Source: Limnohabitans_A sp048020265
GTDB taxonomy: Bacteria > Pseudomonadota > Gammaproteobacteria > Burkholderiales > Burkholderiaceae_C
Assembly (NCBI RefSeq): GCF_048020265.1
Contig: NZ_CP171843.1
Coordinates: forward strand, 2,976,001-3,040,000
Direction: 5' to 3'
DNA: 64,000 nucleotides
The notes beneath the pieces were generated by a model that was not told the DNA's origin, searched no databases, and saw only the letters and a list, made by a program, of their open reading frames with translations. Both the position numbers and the translations under genes were made by a program. Positions 54,901 to 56,885 of this stretch are shown here, piece by piece. Each line of letters opens with the position of its first letter. The first letter of the stretch is position 1.

Positions 54901-56621
54901 TTGGCACTCAAATCGGCAACTGGAACGGCCACGCTCACGCTGGCGGGATTGGTGATCACGTCTTGCGCTGTGACGGTGTACGGCACGCTGGTCTGGCGGC
55001 CGTCAGGATGGGTCACGGTCAGCGTGAGGGTGTCGCCCGCCACGGTGCCGGTCGGCAGCGTGACTTGCGTTTGCACGCCGTCAGACACTTCTTGTGCGTT
55101 GACGTCGTTGATGCCTTCAGGAACGGCCACGACGGGCGCAGGCATGCTGCCCACGGAGCCATCGGGGTTCTTGCCGGGCGCGGTAGTGTCCACCGTGAAC
55201 GGCAACGGTTCGGAGCTGCCACTGGTATTGCCTGCCGTGTCGGTGCTGGTGACAGTGATGCTGTGCGCACCTTCGGCCAGTGAGGTGGTCGGCGTGAAAC
55301 GCCAGGTGCCGTCCCCACCCGCCGTGGTCGTGCCAATCAGCGTGCCGTTGTCAAAGACATTGACTGTTGCGCCCGGCTCGGTGGTGCCGCTGAGGGTGGG
55401 GGTGGTGTCGTTGGTGATGGTGCCGCTGGTGATGAGGCCAGTGAGCGGGCTTTGCTCGTCGGTGGCTGTGAACGCGGGGGCGTCGGGCGCGGTGGTGTCG
55501 AGCGTGAGGCTGCCGCTGCCGTCCGTGCTGTTGCCGGCGGCGTCGGTGCTGCTCAGGGTGATGTTTTTGAGGCCATCCGAGCCGAGGTTGAAGCTGCCCG
55601 ATGTGGGCGTGGCGACTCCGGTGTCCAGGCTCCAGGCGCCAGCGCTGTTGGCGGTGACCTGGTAGGTGGCGCCGCCCACGGTGACGGTCACAGTGCTGCC
55701 AGCCTCAGCCGTGCCGGTGAGGACTGGCGTGGTGTCGTTGGTGGTTTGTGGGTTGACGGTGGGCGCGTCGGGCGCCGTGGAGTCGATGGTGAGAAACATC
55801 GCCGGGCTTTGACTGCTTTCGTTGCCGGCGGCATCTGTCAGCGTGTAGCTCAGGCTGTGAACGCCTTCGGACAGAGGTGCCAGCGGTGTCAGGATGCCTG
55901 TGGCCGGGTCGTACACAGAGGGCGTGAACACGCCGTCCACATACAGCTTGGGTTTGTCTGTCTGGTTGGTGCCGATGTAAAACCCCGGCGTCGTGTCATC
56001 AGTTGTGGCGGCGGCGCTCGAAGCAATCTGTATTGCGCCGGTGTTGTCGACATAGTTCTTCAAGGCCGCTGGTGTGGCGGGTGCTTGCGTATCGGGCGTG
56101 GTGTCCGAATCAGTCGCGGCCAAGGCCAACCCACCGCCAGCGACCAACCAACCACCCGACCCCGCAATCGCCGGCGTCAGCGCCGCCAGGGCCGGGCTCA
56201 TGCCTGCTATTGCATCGCCCCCCAGTACAAGTTGTACGCTCGTACCGCTTTCGCCCAGTGCTAGCACCGAAGTCTTTGCTTGCGTGTCGGCCACCCACCA
56301 GTACTCATAAAAAGCCCCGTTTTCTGCCTGACCAATGATGCTGTTGACCCCCTCAGGCATGACCTCGTAGTAATTGAGCAGAATCAAGTCGGCATTGCGG
56401 TGCTCATCAAAGAACACATGCAAATCTTTGCCCACGCGTTTGCCTTTGACGTTCAGAGGCTTGGGCCTGCCTTGAATCTCCACTTCGCGCAGCGCGAAGC
56501 CGGCCCCTGTTTCAACCCGAATGCGGGTGGGCAGTCCGGCGTCCCCCGACCCTTGCACAATATCGACCGCTACATCTTCGGATTTGCCCGTCATGATGAC
56601 GACTTTGAGTTTCTTAGCCAT
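30981..56621 (-). CDS. Giant Bap-like mosaic adhesin/secreted protein, 8,546 residues
   Basis: The gene is one uninterrupted frame of 25.6 kb with an AGGGG site before the ATG. Approximate residues: 1-185 an N-terminal BapA-prefix-like region (KLKVVIMTGKSEDVAVDIVQ); 185-2960 tandem Ig-like repeats of about 100 residues (units like DTTPTFSGTAEPGSTITIYD ... TDAAGN); 2960-5000 two copies of an RTX-like superunit with more Ig repeats; 5200-5600 and 6340-6720 repeated beta-strand segments resembling propellers; 5590-5640 true RTX nonapeptides (GGDGNDTFSANGGADRILAG); 6820-6930 a Calx-beta-like domain; 6930-7400 and 7660-8090 seven FG-GAP repeats each; 8300-8546 Asp-rich EF-hand-like motifs. It is very poor in Cys, acidic, and without Sec signal, as expected for a type I secretion substrate. 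Adhesion or biofilm function is inferred. No HlyB/HlyD/TolC-type genes lie in the window. Confidence 0.9.
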   Translation of the reverse strand: MAKKLKVVIMTGKSEDVAVDIVQGSGDAGLPTRIRVETGAGFALREVEIQGRPKPLNVKGKRVGKDLHVFFDEHRNADLILLNYYEVMPEGVNSIIGQAENGAFYEYWWVADTQAKTSVLALGESGTSVQLVLGGDAIAGMSPALAALTPAIAGSGGWLVAGGGLALAATDSDTTPDTQAPATPAALKNYVDNTGAIQIASSAAATTDDTTPGFYIGTNQTDKPKLYVDGVFTPSVYDPATGILTPLAPLSEGVHSLSYTLTDAAGNESSQSPAMFLTIDSTAPDAPTVNPQTTNDTTPVLTGTAEAGSTVTVTVGGATYQVTANSAGAWSLDTGVATPTSGSFNLGSDGLKNITLSSTDAAGNSTDGSGSLTLDTTAPDAPAFTATDEQSPLTGLITSGTITNDTTPTLSGTTEPGATVNVFDNGTLIGTTTAGGDGTWRFTPTTSLAEGAHSITVTSTDTAGNTSGSSEPLPFTVDTTAPGKNPDGSVGSMPAPVVAVPEGINDVNAQEVSDGVQTQVTLPTGTVAGDTLTLTVTHPDGRQTSVPYTVTAQDVITNPASVSVAVPVADLSANGQAIDGAYSISATVTDAAGNRSTASAPATFTLDTAAPSVPTFTVTDDLAPITGAILSGATTNDTTPTFSGTAEPDATVRIYDQGTLIGTTTAGSDGTWRFTPTTPLAEGTHSITTTATDTAGNTSGTSAPLPFNIDTTLPGTPGLAIEEAANAVSSAEAIDGVQTQVTLPIGTVAGDTLTLTVNGPSGTHLVTYTVTPEDLSAGTASVTVPAQNLSANGEYADGNYTVSATVTDAAGNQAPTSAAVTFTLDTTAPNAPGFTTADDALPISGTVNAGDNTNDTTPTFSGTTEPGATITIYDNGNPIGTATAGSDGTWRLTPTTPLAEGAHSITTSITDTAGNTSGFSAPLPFTIDTTPTAAPTLSMAEATGDVSATEAVDGVQTQVALPTGTLAGDTITLTVTHPDNTTSTVVYTVTRIDIAAQTATVTIPATRLNADGHYVDGTYGVTATVTDAAGNASPASDSSAFTLTTTAPDFMATDDVNPVASAIANGATTNDTKPTFRGGDLTDGDMVNIFDKGQLIGTAAVGSDGAWSFTPTTPLVDGAHDITTTVTNASGTGTPSVPLSFTVDTIPPGTNPDGTFGSIPTPLVAMAEALDGVNAVEAVNGVQTQVTLPTGTVAGDTVTLTVTRPDGSTSTVTYTVTANDVTVQSATVTIPVQDISAANGNYADGNYSVSATVTDAAGNASPASGSTPFTLDTTAPSAPSNSATDNTGTAQGTISSNGSTDDTTPSFGGTAEPGSTITIYDNGTPIGTATASSDGSWRFTPTTPLADGAHSITTTATDTAGNEGPSSTPVNFTVDTNVPGAPTLTMAEAANGVSAAEASDGVQAQVTLPTGTVVGDTVTLTVTGPSGTHTLAYTVTANDVAANPATATVTIPAADLSANGQYADGSYTVSATVTDAAGNQSPGSVPTSFSLDTAAPSAPSNSATDNAGGNQGAMASNGTTDDTTPTFSGTAEPGSTITIYNNGAPIGTATAGSDGSWRFTPTTPLADGAHSITTTATDTAGNEGPSSEALIFTVDTQATAAPSLAMAEAASGINAQEASDGVQTQITLPTGTVAGDTVTLTVTRPDGSTSTVNYTVTPNDVTAQSATVTIPVQDISAANGNYADGNYSVSATVTDAAGNASPASGSTPFTLDTAAPSAPSNSATDNAGANQGAISYDGSTDDTTPSFGGTAEPGSTITIYDNGTPIGTATAGSDGSWRFTPTTPLADGAHSITTTATDTAGNEGPSSTPVNFTVDTTAPDAPTVNPQTTNDTTPVITGTAEAGSTVTVTVGGATYQVTANSAGAWSLDTGVATPTSGSFNLGSDGLKNITLSSTDAAGNSTDGSGSLTLDTTAPDAPAFTATDEQSSVTGLITSGTSTNDTTPTLSGTTEPGATVNVFDNGTLIGTTTAGGDGTWRFTPAIPLTEGAHSITTQGTDTLGNTSGQSAPLNFTIDTTAPVVPTVNPQTTNDTTPVLTGTAEAGSTVTVTVGGATYQVTANSAGAWSLDTGVATPTSGSFNLGSDGLKNITLSSTDAAGNSTDGSGNLTLDTTAPDTPATPTRYADDVAAVVNPNSTAPTTNDTTPGMNIGTGLTDTPSLYVDGQKVEAIYDPVTGTLTPVTPLTDGLHDLTYTLTDVAGNESEPSGTLKLNVDTTAPGYNPDGTPGTTPTPVVAMAEAASGINAQEASDGVQTQITLPTGTVAGDTITLTVIHPDNTTSTVNYTVTPNDVTAGTATVTIPVQDISGANGSYADGNYSASATVTDAAGNSSPTSTATGFVLDTTAPATPAAPTSYNDNAAPVLNATSTAPNTNDTTPSLNVGTGLTDTPALYVDGQKVDATYDPATGTLTPTTPLANGPHTLSYTLTDAAGNESDPSPALNLTVDTSVPTTPAVPSGYADNIGSVQSTTSSATVTDDDTPGLNIGTVPAGTAPSLYVDGQKVDATYVNGVLTPTMPLADGPHELSYTLTNAAGTESAQSPSLSLRVDTLAPDTPAAPTTYVDNIGSLQNPASTALTTDDTAPGLNIGTVPEGTTPSLYVDGVKVDASYVNGVLTPTTPLGDGTHALAYTLTDAAGNESGQSAALTLVVDTLAPATPAAAISYADNTGDLQSAVSSASVTDDTTPGLNIGTHPTDTPKLYVDGVLTPANYNPATGTLTPTAPLADGPHTLSYTLTDAAGNESDPSPALHLTVDAMAPDAPVIDGVQDDVALVFGNVAPGGSTNDTTPTFTGKAEAGSTVTLYNGTTVLGTVVANANGDWSFTPTTPLTEGTYNVTATATDAAGNTSDSSSPYSVTVDTTPPGIPTITSVTDNVDPVQGTVADNGSTNDTTPTFRGTAEAGSTVTLYNDGTVLGTTTADANGDWTFIAPTLADGAYSITAQATDAAGNTDSASSAWNFTVDATVPTQTVQFTSMTKDSGSGTANADWTTDNASGGRLVSGTLSTVLGTGEQLAVYSNGNFIGYATVATGSTAWVITDPSDYTAGWTYTAKVVDAAGNAGSEQTQTVTLGSAVAGSAGATTTADTLSYTGGVRNALDGNDGITATITNLQSILAGGGLIVGGTGIDTLVLAANTTLDLEVLTHNQTVKAIQEVEVFTLQGDSTVTMSANDVLSLGGANATTMSGYSFSSTVQTADGSVAATGSTQSTGKVQFVVNGTNTDTLNLNALLNDGVTGLGGVVGNTGLTGQWDYKGQVTVMGVDAIEHTYKVYDHSTTGAQVLVDLPVIVNIITPVTITTISADTGVGTSDFVTHDATLIYSGKLPTGFNATTEKLKIEVVDSSNAVVYSGYATANGANWAWDDTSQTLADGRYTLKATVVQAATDAVVSSYGANGSTTHVLTIDTGVPNDGVAPTVEITTDVNNDGTIDATEGAGANVGVQVSWTGTVNVGDQVVITDGTATRTITLNDTDVTNGYVTTSFAKPADGSTLAVTAHIVDTAGNTSAQGSGSATVDTTAPDIPLIVSANDDVAPVTDALAHNGSTNDTTPTFRGIAEAGSTVTLYDGTTVVGTGTADDSGNWTITTSALTAGSHTITATATDAAGNTGDASSSFNFTVDTTVPNAPTITNATDNVSPAAGIVANGGNTNDPTPTFSGTAEAGSTVTLYNGSTVIGTGTADANGQWAITTSVLGEGTYDFTATATDAAGNVGDASGPYTVTVDTTAPATPSAPSTYVDNAGTLTNPTSLAAITDDSTPGLNIGTGLTNTPKLYVNGVLTPATYDPATGTLTPTSPLPNGTHALTYTLSDAAGNESGQSASLNFTVDTLAPGIPTITSANDNQAPVIGNVAKGGSTNDTTPTFSGTAEAGSTVTLYDGTTVVGTGTADASGRWSIATSTLADGTHSIQATATDAASNTSTTSSPYTVKVDTVAPATPSAPTTYNDDFGSSQDFFSSEAITDDNTPGLNIGNGLTGAPKLYVNGVLTPATYDSATGTLTPISPLPEGTYTLTFTLTDAAGNESGQSDPLSLTVGTPPPATPVITSANDNTAPEIGTVANNGSTNDTTPTFTGTAVAGSTVTLYNGSAVLGTTTADGSGNWTITTDTLANGTYNFTSKATVDGSTSPASGAYTLHVDTQAPAQVVQFTSMTKDTSTSVATADWNTADASAGRLVSGTLSAPLGAGEQLAVYTNNGATFIGYAHVAAGATAWAITDTNGYTAGWTYTAKVVDAAGNTGPVQTQVVNTDLRADPPLITTVKDSAGTNISSGGSTANTVTTVAGTSEANATVYVYDSTSTNLVATTTANASGQWTATIAAPTAGAHSFTAVQLDTTGNQSVYAALWTVTSSAGTSQLSNGDFSTASQSGFTSPNMTWSSSINYGATTNNAAIGALALTAGTTSTSTSGTATNISWNKKSMAALGNPDGTMTGNQLLVNIASSTKAVFWQSTAQVEAGKSYTFKLDYAINQGDGNIGGGSLGTDVDGTSLTIYNVKNKESGHYTVVYTATSTKTITLSLWGTNAIANSGSFGDLVVDNVSFMPNTPAGNNTIVAGSAPNGVSNADDPGLTYTSGALDAKVGNDTITVSSNGLQSSLAAGGRINGGAGADTLNLAANTTLDLEALTSNQTVKPIQEVEIFTLQGGSTLTLSANDVLSLGGANATTMSGYTFASTAQTAVGSVQATGSTSSTGKVQFVVNGSSTDKLNLDALLNDAVTGQGGVIGNTALSGQWDYKGQVSLAGHTYKVYDHSTTGAQVLVDLAVTVNTSTPVTIHAISADNGASAADFVTNDPTLSYSGKLPSGFNATTEKLKVQILDGSNAVVYSGYGAVNGGNWTWDDTAHTLAAGGYTIKATVVSASTDALISSYGVNGTTTQALVVDTNVPNAGATPTVEITTDANNNAIINASEGTASTVSVKASWTGTVSAGDQVVLTDGTNIQTLVLNATDISNRYVTTTFAKPVDGNTLSVNGVIKDTAGNTTTAGSDSAYLDFTAPNVPGIGTYNDNAGTSTGNLASGSTTDDATPTFTGTAEAGSTVTLYNGSTVLGSTTANASGAWSFTPSADLAPGSYNITAKATDAAGNTSAAGDAFAVTINLNNAPESSADTVLNTLQALQAPSLSITDNVNATSAANSSEVTFTFTFSEAVSGFTADSVSINDGTKGAFTQDTTNPKVYTLVVTAPSSNGGAIGVSVASGSYASVSTGLAGQGATATQYYGADPAPAGAEAFVASSGSYLKYASYYPVGDKTYLIGRIGNAFSWSSLDANGSVSTVDTKTGAVLSTSVGNSLTTGWGYGYVGVSPNTDSQGNFYVTGNYSTSTLDNGNLTLSKVGADGVIQSTIEVTTAVLGDKVPNVYATASWLNADSTVSVAYVRGNYLYLTQVNPATGVTLATEPEALITAPQTVSGRTLQPVQLPDGSILLTAEATGNNVTYLRFVNNTLVSSFDVNLPSSDTWLNTIVLSDGHVATLGFSAITQSLTLKIVDPLSVNADKVVSSFTYTPSQFLPAGHTLANYSDYFDLVQLKDGSLVIAGTSDYLTKNYLMLLNTDGSIKVAPFTVDAQASRWAPSSGGDAETISLLALDDGSFQMLYQDRFDTSSDRIKTITFGPSGTIVQAGASAGGTDTFTGGDGNDTFSANGGADRILAGAGNDKVIINNDNVTQLGNTNTMLLDGGTGINTLKLADSGAALDLTNATVAAKVQGFSSIDLTGTGDNTLKLDATTVARMGQGLATSDGRFMVVNGNTGDALQLAGRWTQGSATASGADLVASLGAGHGFVAGMQYVAYTQGSQVVYVAEPVSTTTDVMATNPQGITTTAATVAELFEGAFSDADTGQAFKGVVVVGNSAGYEWLDGSTWTALPAASDAAAIFLAANTQLRYNGALAGASATTPGALTVRLVDNSGANASASLANGDVVNVSNSGTGNGGNTAYSGTTTELEWDTTPPAAPAITSYADNVGASQPTAAANGSTTDDATPTFTGTAEAGSTVTLYNGSTVLGSTTANASGIWRFTPSVDLAPGSYNITAKATDAAGNTSAAGDAFAVTVTVTVVDNTAPTAAVVMMDTALKVGEESLVTITFNEAVTGLTASDFTVDNGTLSEPVSNDGGVTWTATYTPTTGVEDTTNVITLKDNGVTDLAANPNASADSANFEVDTLATGAPSLSATEALEGGINATKAANGVDTTVTLPTGAVSGDVITLTVTDPSGDERTVLYTVLPTDVSQGNALVTIPTNGIDEDGSYNVVATVTDAAGNTSVNSSTATFKLDRSLKTPTLSLNSDSGWLAIDSITADGKVNVNGLANGGTWEYTTNKGQSWTAGTDSSFVLPQGEYAAGSVQVRQTVAGVTSDRAQLAYNTEQQVSVDSTNFQTDSKVVQLDNGNTLVIYYQGSSADKGSTVGRIYDADGLPLGGTFVVTPNGILADLTAVPGGAFVVSEFTPASGQTGVSGVFIHNNGAVSVSEFAVASAGKQMQTCTLSNGDVAVVWRVDNAGTTKLWGSVYSADGTLKTSATVLASFADADLPSSIYGESRELDIAAGSNGQLVVSWNGLGDGVGLGVFARTFEANLSPVGNAIQVNTVTNNDQLYPAISTLADGSYVVSWMSRGQDGMTLAQNLRVFNADGTAKTAEIPVYTRTAGGYEGYGDVAFLSDGRIVAIWAEYDMVGSSDYDLKARFFDGNTGAAIGSAFAVNTDTTGWQWFASVAPKADGGFVVSWTSGNDATTRLQHFDATGQKTGTLLVDTTLLAPALTLSAAVQDGVSEQEVAAGITAGAVSAEAGSLVTVTFSNGSNTINKFVVGQGAGTPVSVALSSAELNALNRSTVTMTASATDAAGNTSDISDTFVVNLPTTVTRINAPTSVNEGSILVSTVTLSGTAGSAAIPFSLGGNATSGVDYSTTVFSNGVVYDTVASTLSVPVGVSSFTVSLPIVNDRITEAAAENVIFNVGDQSQTVTINDTSSATNSSPVVSPTYAINGASSGDSSGWSVSNAGDVNGDGLADVIVGANSADVSTSSNAGKSYVVFGQMGTPAGIDLSAVALGSGGFVINGALASDQIGQVVSAAGDINGDGLADVLVVSSSSSNKAYVVYGTTATGPVNLGSLQARQGFSINATTSTSVAFGASSAGDVNGDGFADLILKGNNQAFVVLGSSTQGNLQLSNVVNGAGGFLISGMQQAGEAAVSAAGDFNGDGLTDLIVGNPAGSGNNTGSNTGVSYVIYGTTSTATVNVGTMQATQGFAINGQTTNEYSGTSVSAAGDVNGDGLADVIVGSYNADPSSGRLDAGRSYVVFGTTGLPAKVDLSAIATGTSSSGFVINGQYDSDQSGISVSSAGDINGDGLADLIVGATFAPYSGSIGTGRAYVVYGKAGSTAVELSAIVAGNGGFVITGQISNDRFGTSVSAAGDVNGDGYADLIVGARYADPAAGAEAGKSYIIYGGPQYISGYVATGTGTVFDELVVGTANGEELRGGGGVDRFSAGAGNDTIVLTASDITHLGNTTVGGTKAYVQGGEGYDTVQLSGGTSLNLTTISNAGGMTGATGEQLSRINSIERIDLATDTAANMLTLTATDVKDMAGFNTIRLGGTAATNPDGQVWTNVSGTALGTTTNYHQMVVDGDDNDALLLAIDNGSWINVGQVSNGSTNYWVYQNEGTRSQVLVSAAMTVYNNDPYVAPVTPATFSTTNAVLGAGSYVSYAGDVNGDGYDDVTVVYAKSTINQNKVYVVFGNSGNLMPTNLSAISATQGFVLTDGVANDKTVSAHYAGDLNGDGLADLVVGSMGDNNNSGRAYVVYGRESGSAITLSSNMGTNGYVIEMTAGSQAAGSDVSTAGDFNGDGLADLLIGASSAQKAFVVYSQRNYSGATISLDALGTNGLTLTTGFSNSGFGASVGNLGDINGDGLADIIVSGSGSGFTEGVSFVVFGRNTTGTAGVASLGTSGFRIDGAASNTFADSSAGAGDVNGDGIADFIIGARGNGAASNAYVIFGKNSLASTTVNLGQVGSTVAGFRIASLSNGESLGRDVSYAGDINGDGLADVVVGANLTNANGTNSGRIYVVYGKTDNTTVYASDLVTGKGGFVINGASASDNLGNSVSNAGDLNGDGYDDMIVTAYLAGTNQVGNSYVIYGAPSYLTGSVAAGTGTLMDELVMGSDGADTLTGGGGLDRFSAGRGNDTIVLTADDVSNLGINTGTARAFVDGGTGYDTLRLDGSADLDLSTITHIDSMGGMSTSRINSIERIDLGATNGQVNTLTLTARDVNDMAGFDTIHQGLSEDARTWINGTYTLSSTMQYHQLVVEGGSNDVLNLKGTVGVWASSGTVSADGATYNVYTNAASNSQVFVANDVSVGLNIAPIVFDLNRDSTIGYTQQLMDVNTDGKLDFSAWAAREDGVLVWNKFGDGVVTDVSQYAFTLYGGRTDLEGLRMAFDSNDDGVFNAQDAKFAEFGVWQDANGSGVSDAGEFCSLSDLGIKAVHLHSDGIARDPSTGVTEAGRTTAEMTDGSTLVASDAAFAFETLTELNLNLQQLQVLSDRDEQVLFDERTDSASNAAWTTTGATHEDGRVLDVYPSNSDMYLKLLTDQRIALSQLHLM
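31300..31720 (-). other. C-terminal Ca-binding (EF-hand/dockerin-like) region of the giant protein
   Basis: Residues about 8300-8440 contain FDLNRDSTIGY, DVNTDGKLDF, FDSNDDGVFNAQDAKF and WQDANGSGVSDAGEF, each a DxNxDG-type calcium loop, followed by LGIKAVHL. This series is common at the C-termini of large RTX-type secreted proteins, just before the type I secretion signal. The last 90 residues after it have no clear motif and probably hold the export signal. Confidence 0.7.
32400..33645 (-). repeat. Second FG-GAP block, seven repeats
   Basis: Seven copies of a GDxNGDGxxDxxxG motif occur in order: GDVNGDGYDDVTVV, GDLNGDGLADLVVG, GDFNGDGLADLLIG, GDINGDGLADIIVS, GDVNGDGIADFIIG, GDINGDGLADVVVG, GDLNGDGYDDMIVT. 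Seven repeats equal one complete integrin-type beta-propeller with Ca-binding loops. An RTX-like module follows. Confidence 0.85.
34480..35800 (-). repeat. First FG-GAP block, seven repeats
   Basis: Seven copies occur in order: GDVNGDGLADVIVG, GDINGDGLADVLVV, GDVNGDGFADLILK, GDFNGDGLTDLIVG, GDVNGDGLADVIVG, GDINGDGLADLIVG, GDVNGDGYADLIVG, each preceded by an alternating FVINGA-type strand. This predicts a second full seven-bladed propeller. It and its following RTX-like module (TGTVFDELVVGTANGEELRG) are duplicated as the 32400-33645 block. Confidence 0.85.
35850..36170 (-). other. Calx-beta-like domain of the giant protein
   Basis: The segment begins VTRINAPTSVNEGSILVSTV and includes GNATSGVDYSTTVFSNGVVY and FTVSLPIVNDRITEAAAENV, then FNVGDQSQTVTIND. 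This is the usual order of a Calx-beta domain, a Ca-binding Ig-like fold often placed beside FG-GAP and RTX modules. Confidence 0.7.
39715..39835 (-). other. RTX nonapeptide cluster in the giant protein
   Basis: GGTDTFTGGDGNDTFSANGG followed by ADRILAGAGNDKVIIN gives GGxGxDxx-type calcium-binding turns. These are the clearest true RTX repeats in the protein and support type I secretion. Confidence 0.75.
41710..44240 (-). repeat. Second copy of a large RTX-like superunit, with an inserted domain
   Basis: This copy starts QVVQFTSMTKDTSTSVATAD and repeats in order the modules seen at 46100-47750: GRLVSGTLS segment, LDLEALTSNQTVKPIQEVEI, VQFVVNGSSTDKLNLDALLN, HTYKVYDHSTTGAQVLVDLA, and PTVEITTDANNNAIINASEG. 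Between its first and second modules lies an extra region holding an Ig-like repeat and a DUF642-like domain, which the other copy lacks. Confidence 0.75.
43060..43625 (-). other. DUF642-like/jelly-roll domain inserted in the giant protein
   Basis: The segment begins TSQLSNGDFSTASQSGFTSP and ends SGSFGDLVVDNVSFM, with AQVEAGKSYTFKLDYAINQG between. The pattern NGDF...W...VEAGKSYT...D.V.F is that of DUF642 and carbohydrate-binding-like jelly rolls. A role in binding a surface glycan is inferred. Confidence 0.5.
46100..47750 (-). repeat. First copy of the RTX-like superunit
   Basis: Modules in order are QTVQFTSMTKDSGSGTANAD, LDLEVLTHNQTVKAIQEVEV, VQFVVNGTNTDTLNLNALLN, HTYKVYDHSTTGAQVLVDLP and PTVEITTDVNNDGTIDATEG, ending in VDTAGNTSAQGSGSATVDTT. 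The same order recurs at 41710-44240. Confidence 0.75.
50282..50560. repeat. Third, shorter copy of the 485-bp internal repeat
   Basis: This region matches 50876-51150 almost base for base at an offset of 594 bases (198 codons) and therefore also the copy at about 55480-55755. It encodes the Ig-like unit with VTVTVGGATYQVTANSAGAW. Confidence 0.75.
50691..51175. repeat. 485-bp near-identical internal repeat, copy A
   Basis: By eye this differs from 55296-55780 at only about a dozen positions, with a constant offset of 4,605 bases (1,535 codons). Identity at the DNA level, including third positions, indicates recent duplication or gene conversion rather than old domain repetition. Confidence 0.8.
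51174..51761. repeat. 588-bp near-identical internal repeat, copy C
   Basis: This matches 52494-53081 at a constant offset of 1,320 bases (440 codons) with about two dozen differences by eye, mostly clustered in one short linker (around 51410-51450). Confidence 0.8.
52494..53081. repeat. 588-bp near-identical internal repeat, copy D
   Basis: This is the partner of 51174-51761. The two copies flank another set of Ig-like units, giving a tandem duplication of about 1.3 kb. Confidence 0.8.
55296..55780. repeat. 485-bp near-identical internal repeat, copy B
   Basis: This is the partner of 50691-51175. It is located in the N-terminal part of the giant gene, so recombination between A and B would delete 1,535 codons in frame. 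Confidence 0.8.
56070..56621 (-). other. N-terminal BapA-prefix-like region of the giant protein
   Basis: Residues 1 to about 185 precede the first Ig-like repeat. They include FFDEHRNADLILLNYYEVMP and ALAALTPAIAGSGGWLVAGGG, then a glycine-rich hydrophobic stretch. The pattern (beta-rich prefix followed by a Gly/Ala-rich segment and then TPDTQAPATP) resembles the N-terminal domain of BapA-type biofilm proteins. No Sec signal peptide is present and I see no clear LapA-type retention module. Confidence 0.6.
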
Positions 56622-56676
56622 GCCCGCCCCTGAGTTAGTGAGAACTTTTAATTTATCTAAAAAATTAAATTAAAAC

Positions 56677-56705
56677 ATAATCGCGGACTTTTTTTTGGGG
56701 GTCAA
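56677..56705 (-). promoter_or_regulatory. Promoter of the giant gene in an AT-rich island
   Basis: On the minus strand TTGACC (56700-56705), a 17-base spacer and GATTAT (56677-56682) fit sigma-70 well. The roughly 45 bases downstream (56642-56680) are very AT-rich in an otherwise GC-rich region, with runs such as TTTAATTTAATTTTTTAG on the minus strand. Such islands often bind nucleoid silencers. The leader is about 50 bases, ending in a GGGGCGGGC site. Confidence 0.55.
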
Positions 56706-56848
56706 AGCTGCTCAAAACAACGTGGTGCACATGGATGGCGGCCCCGGCGGCTGTCTTTGCTTCAATTAGCGGCCACTCCCCGGCGCGGTCAGACCAGCCC
56801 ATGTCGGCAAGGTGACGCGAGGGGGCGCCTGCCCCGGTAAGATCAACT

Positions 56849-56870
56849 GCGCCCCGATGGGCGCCCTTTT
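56849..56870 (+). terminator. Small hairpin with T-run in the argE leader
   Basis: GCGCCC-CGAT-GGGCGC followed by CCTTTT lies just before the CGGAG ribosome-binding site of the ArgE-type gene. It could be an attenuator-like terminator, or chance in GC-rich DNA. Confidence 0.3.
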
Positions 56871-56885
56871 ACGACGGAGTCCCCC

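Noticed and set aside
31000..56600. Non-ribosomal peptide/polyketide megasynthase as an explanation for the giant frame
   Set aside because: No condensation, adenylation, ketosynthase or carrier-protein motifs are present; the content is Ig-like, FG-GAP and RTX-like.
30981..56621. CRISPR-like regular repetition
   Set aside because: The repeats are protein-coding, about 300 bases or more, divergent and in frame. No short direct repeats with unique spacers were seen.
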